The notes under the pieces: model-generated
Told to the model about the DNA's origin: nothing
What the model saw: only the letters and a program-made list of their open reading frames with translations
Database searches by the model: none
Program-made: the position numbers and the translations under genes
Part shown: piece by piece, positions 13,609 through 14,037 of the stretch
Layout: the number at the start of each line of letters is the position of its first letter
How positions within the stretch are numbered: position 1 is the stretch's first letter
Source: Methylotenera_A sp031381645
GTDB taxonomy: Bacteria; Pseudomonadota; Gammaproteobacteria; Burkholderiales; Methylophilaceae
Length of the DNA: 14,037 nucleotides
Reading direction: 5' to 3'
Assembly: GCA_031381645.1 (NCBI GenBank)
Contig: JANMYB010000017.1
Location: 1-14,037, forward strand

Positions 13609-14037
13609 CTACAACAACACTTTCTCTATCCCACCATTATTCACTCTCTCCACATATTCCTGCATCCAGTTCTCGCCCAAAATATGCTTGGCCATTTCCA
13701 CCACAATGTAATCCGCTTCAATCCCCGTATCGTCGCCATAGCGCGCCAACCCTTGCAGACAGCTTGGGCAGCTGGTGAGAATTTTTACTTTCTCTTCAGG
13801 GTTGCCAACCGTTAAACCCATTTTTTCCATGCCTTTTTCTAACTCTTCTTGCTTGCGGAATTTCACTTGCGTGGCAATATCTGGACGAGCCGCGGCAAAG
13901 GTGCCGCTTTCGCCGCAACAGCGATCGTTTAATGCGACTTCTGTACCCATTAACTTATTAGTCACTTCTAGCGGTTTGTATGTTTTCATTGGGCTATGGC
14001 ATGGGTCGTGGTACATATAGCGCGTGCCAGTAATGCC
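13609..14037 (-). CDS. CCG-domain Fe-S oxidoreductase, C-terminal part (partial)
   Basis: The C-terminal 142 residues of a larger protein; the frame is open through the window edge (GITGTRYMYHDPCH...), so the internal Met at 14016 is not the start. One cysteine-rich CCG domain is visible: DPCHSPMK, RCCGESGTFA and TSCPSCLQGLARYGDD, as found in GlpC/GlcF/HdrB-like subunits that bind an Fe-S cluster and pass electrons from flavin dehydrogenases. The ending GGIEKVLL recalls the long betaproteobacterial FAD-linked oxidase/Fe-S fusion proteins (DUF3683 type, from memory). The substrate, perhaps a 2-hydroxyacid such as lactate or glycolate, cannot be fixed from this end alone. GC-rich compared with the downstream genes. 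Confidence 0.88.
   Translation of the reverse strand, partial: GITGTRYMYHDPCHSPMKTYKPLEVTNKLMGTEVALNDRCCGESGTFAAARPDIATQVKFRKQEELEKGMEKMGLTVGNPEEKVKILTSCPSCLQGLARYGDDTGIEADYIVVEMAKHILGENWMQEYVERVNNGGIEKVLL

Noticed and set aside
13508..13815. Plus-strand open frames over the 13508-13815 region
   Set aside because: They are mirrors of the HEPN-like and Fe-S oxidoreductase frames, with no ribosome sites or family features.

Overview
The window looks like a chromosomal segment of a betaproteobacterium of moderate GC. The best guess is the Nitrosomonadales/Methylophilaceae (Methylotenera-like) group. This is inferred from the style of the housekeeping proteins (Tgt, SecDF, ClpSA, class 2 PyrD) and was not tested by a search. 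Most of the window is conserved housekeeping sequence with short gaps. The exception is an accessory-looking stretch at about 12191-13610.

Layout. (1) 1-1924, minus strand: a three-gene phospholipid operon, read from right to left. It encodes a CDP-alcohol phosphatidyltransferase-like enzyme, a PlsC-type acyltransferase (ATGA stop/start overlap) and a CdsA/YnbB-type phosphatidate cytidylyltransferase. The last is cut by the window edge and carries an apparent +1 frameshift. (2) 1985-6451, plus strand, divergent from (1): tgt, yajC, secD and secF, the classic tRNA-queuosine and Sec-accessory cluster. (3) 6533-7804: a CNNM/CorC-type membrane protein with CBS domains, read from a TTG start. (4) 7895-10523: clpS-clpA, the N-degron adaptor and its AAA+ unfoldase. 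clpA is split by an apparent one-base deletion just after its ClpP-docking loop, and a good intrinsic terminator follows it. (5) 10545-12190, minus strand: pyrD and a glutathione S-transferase-like gene, joined by a TAATG overlap. (6) 12191-12699: a 509-base gene-free stretch full of inverted repeats. (7) 12700-13600, minus strand: two AT-rich, poorly conserved genes, a small secreted six-cysteine protein and a HEPN/MltR-like protein with an RNSFAH motif. (8) 13609-14037, minus strand: the C-terminal end of a cysteine-rich (CCG-domain) Fe-S oxidoreductase that continues past the window.

The housekeeping genes cooperate in recognisable ways. YajC-SecD-SecF pull exported proteins through SecYEG, ClpS feeds N-degron substrates to ClpA(P), and the three lipid genes make acyl, CDP-activated and head-group-transfer steps possible in one transcript. 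The two frameshifts lie in otherwise well-preserved genes and have opposite sign, so sequencing or assembly error is the simplest reading. The least explained parts are the structured intergenic element, which contains two mutually exclusive pairings around GGTCTT, and the AT-rich two-gene insert beside it. I found no complete, convincing new system. These two are the places to look.
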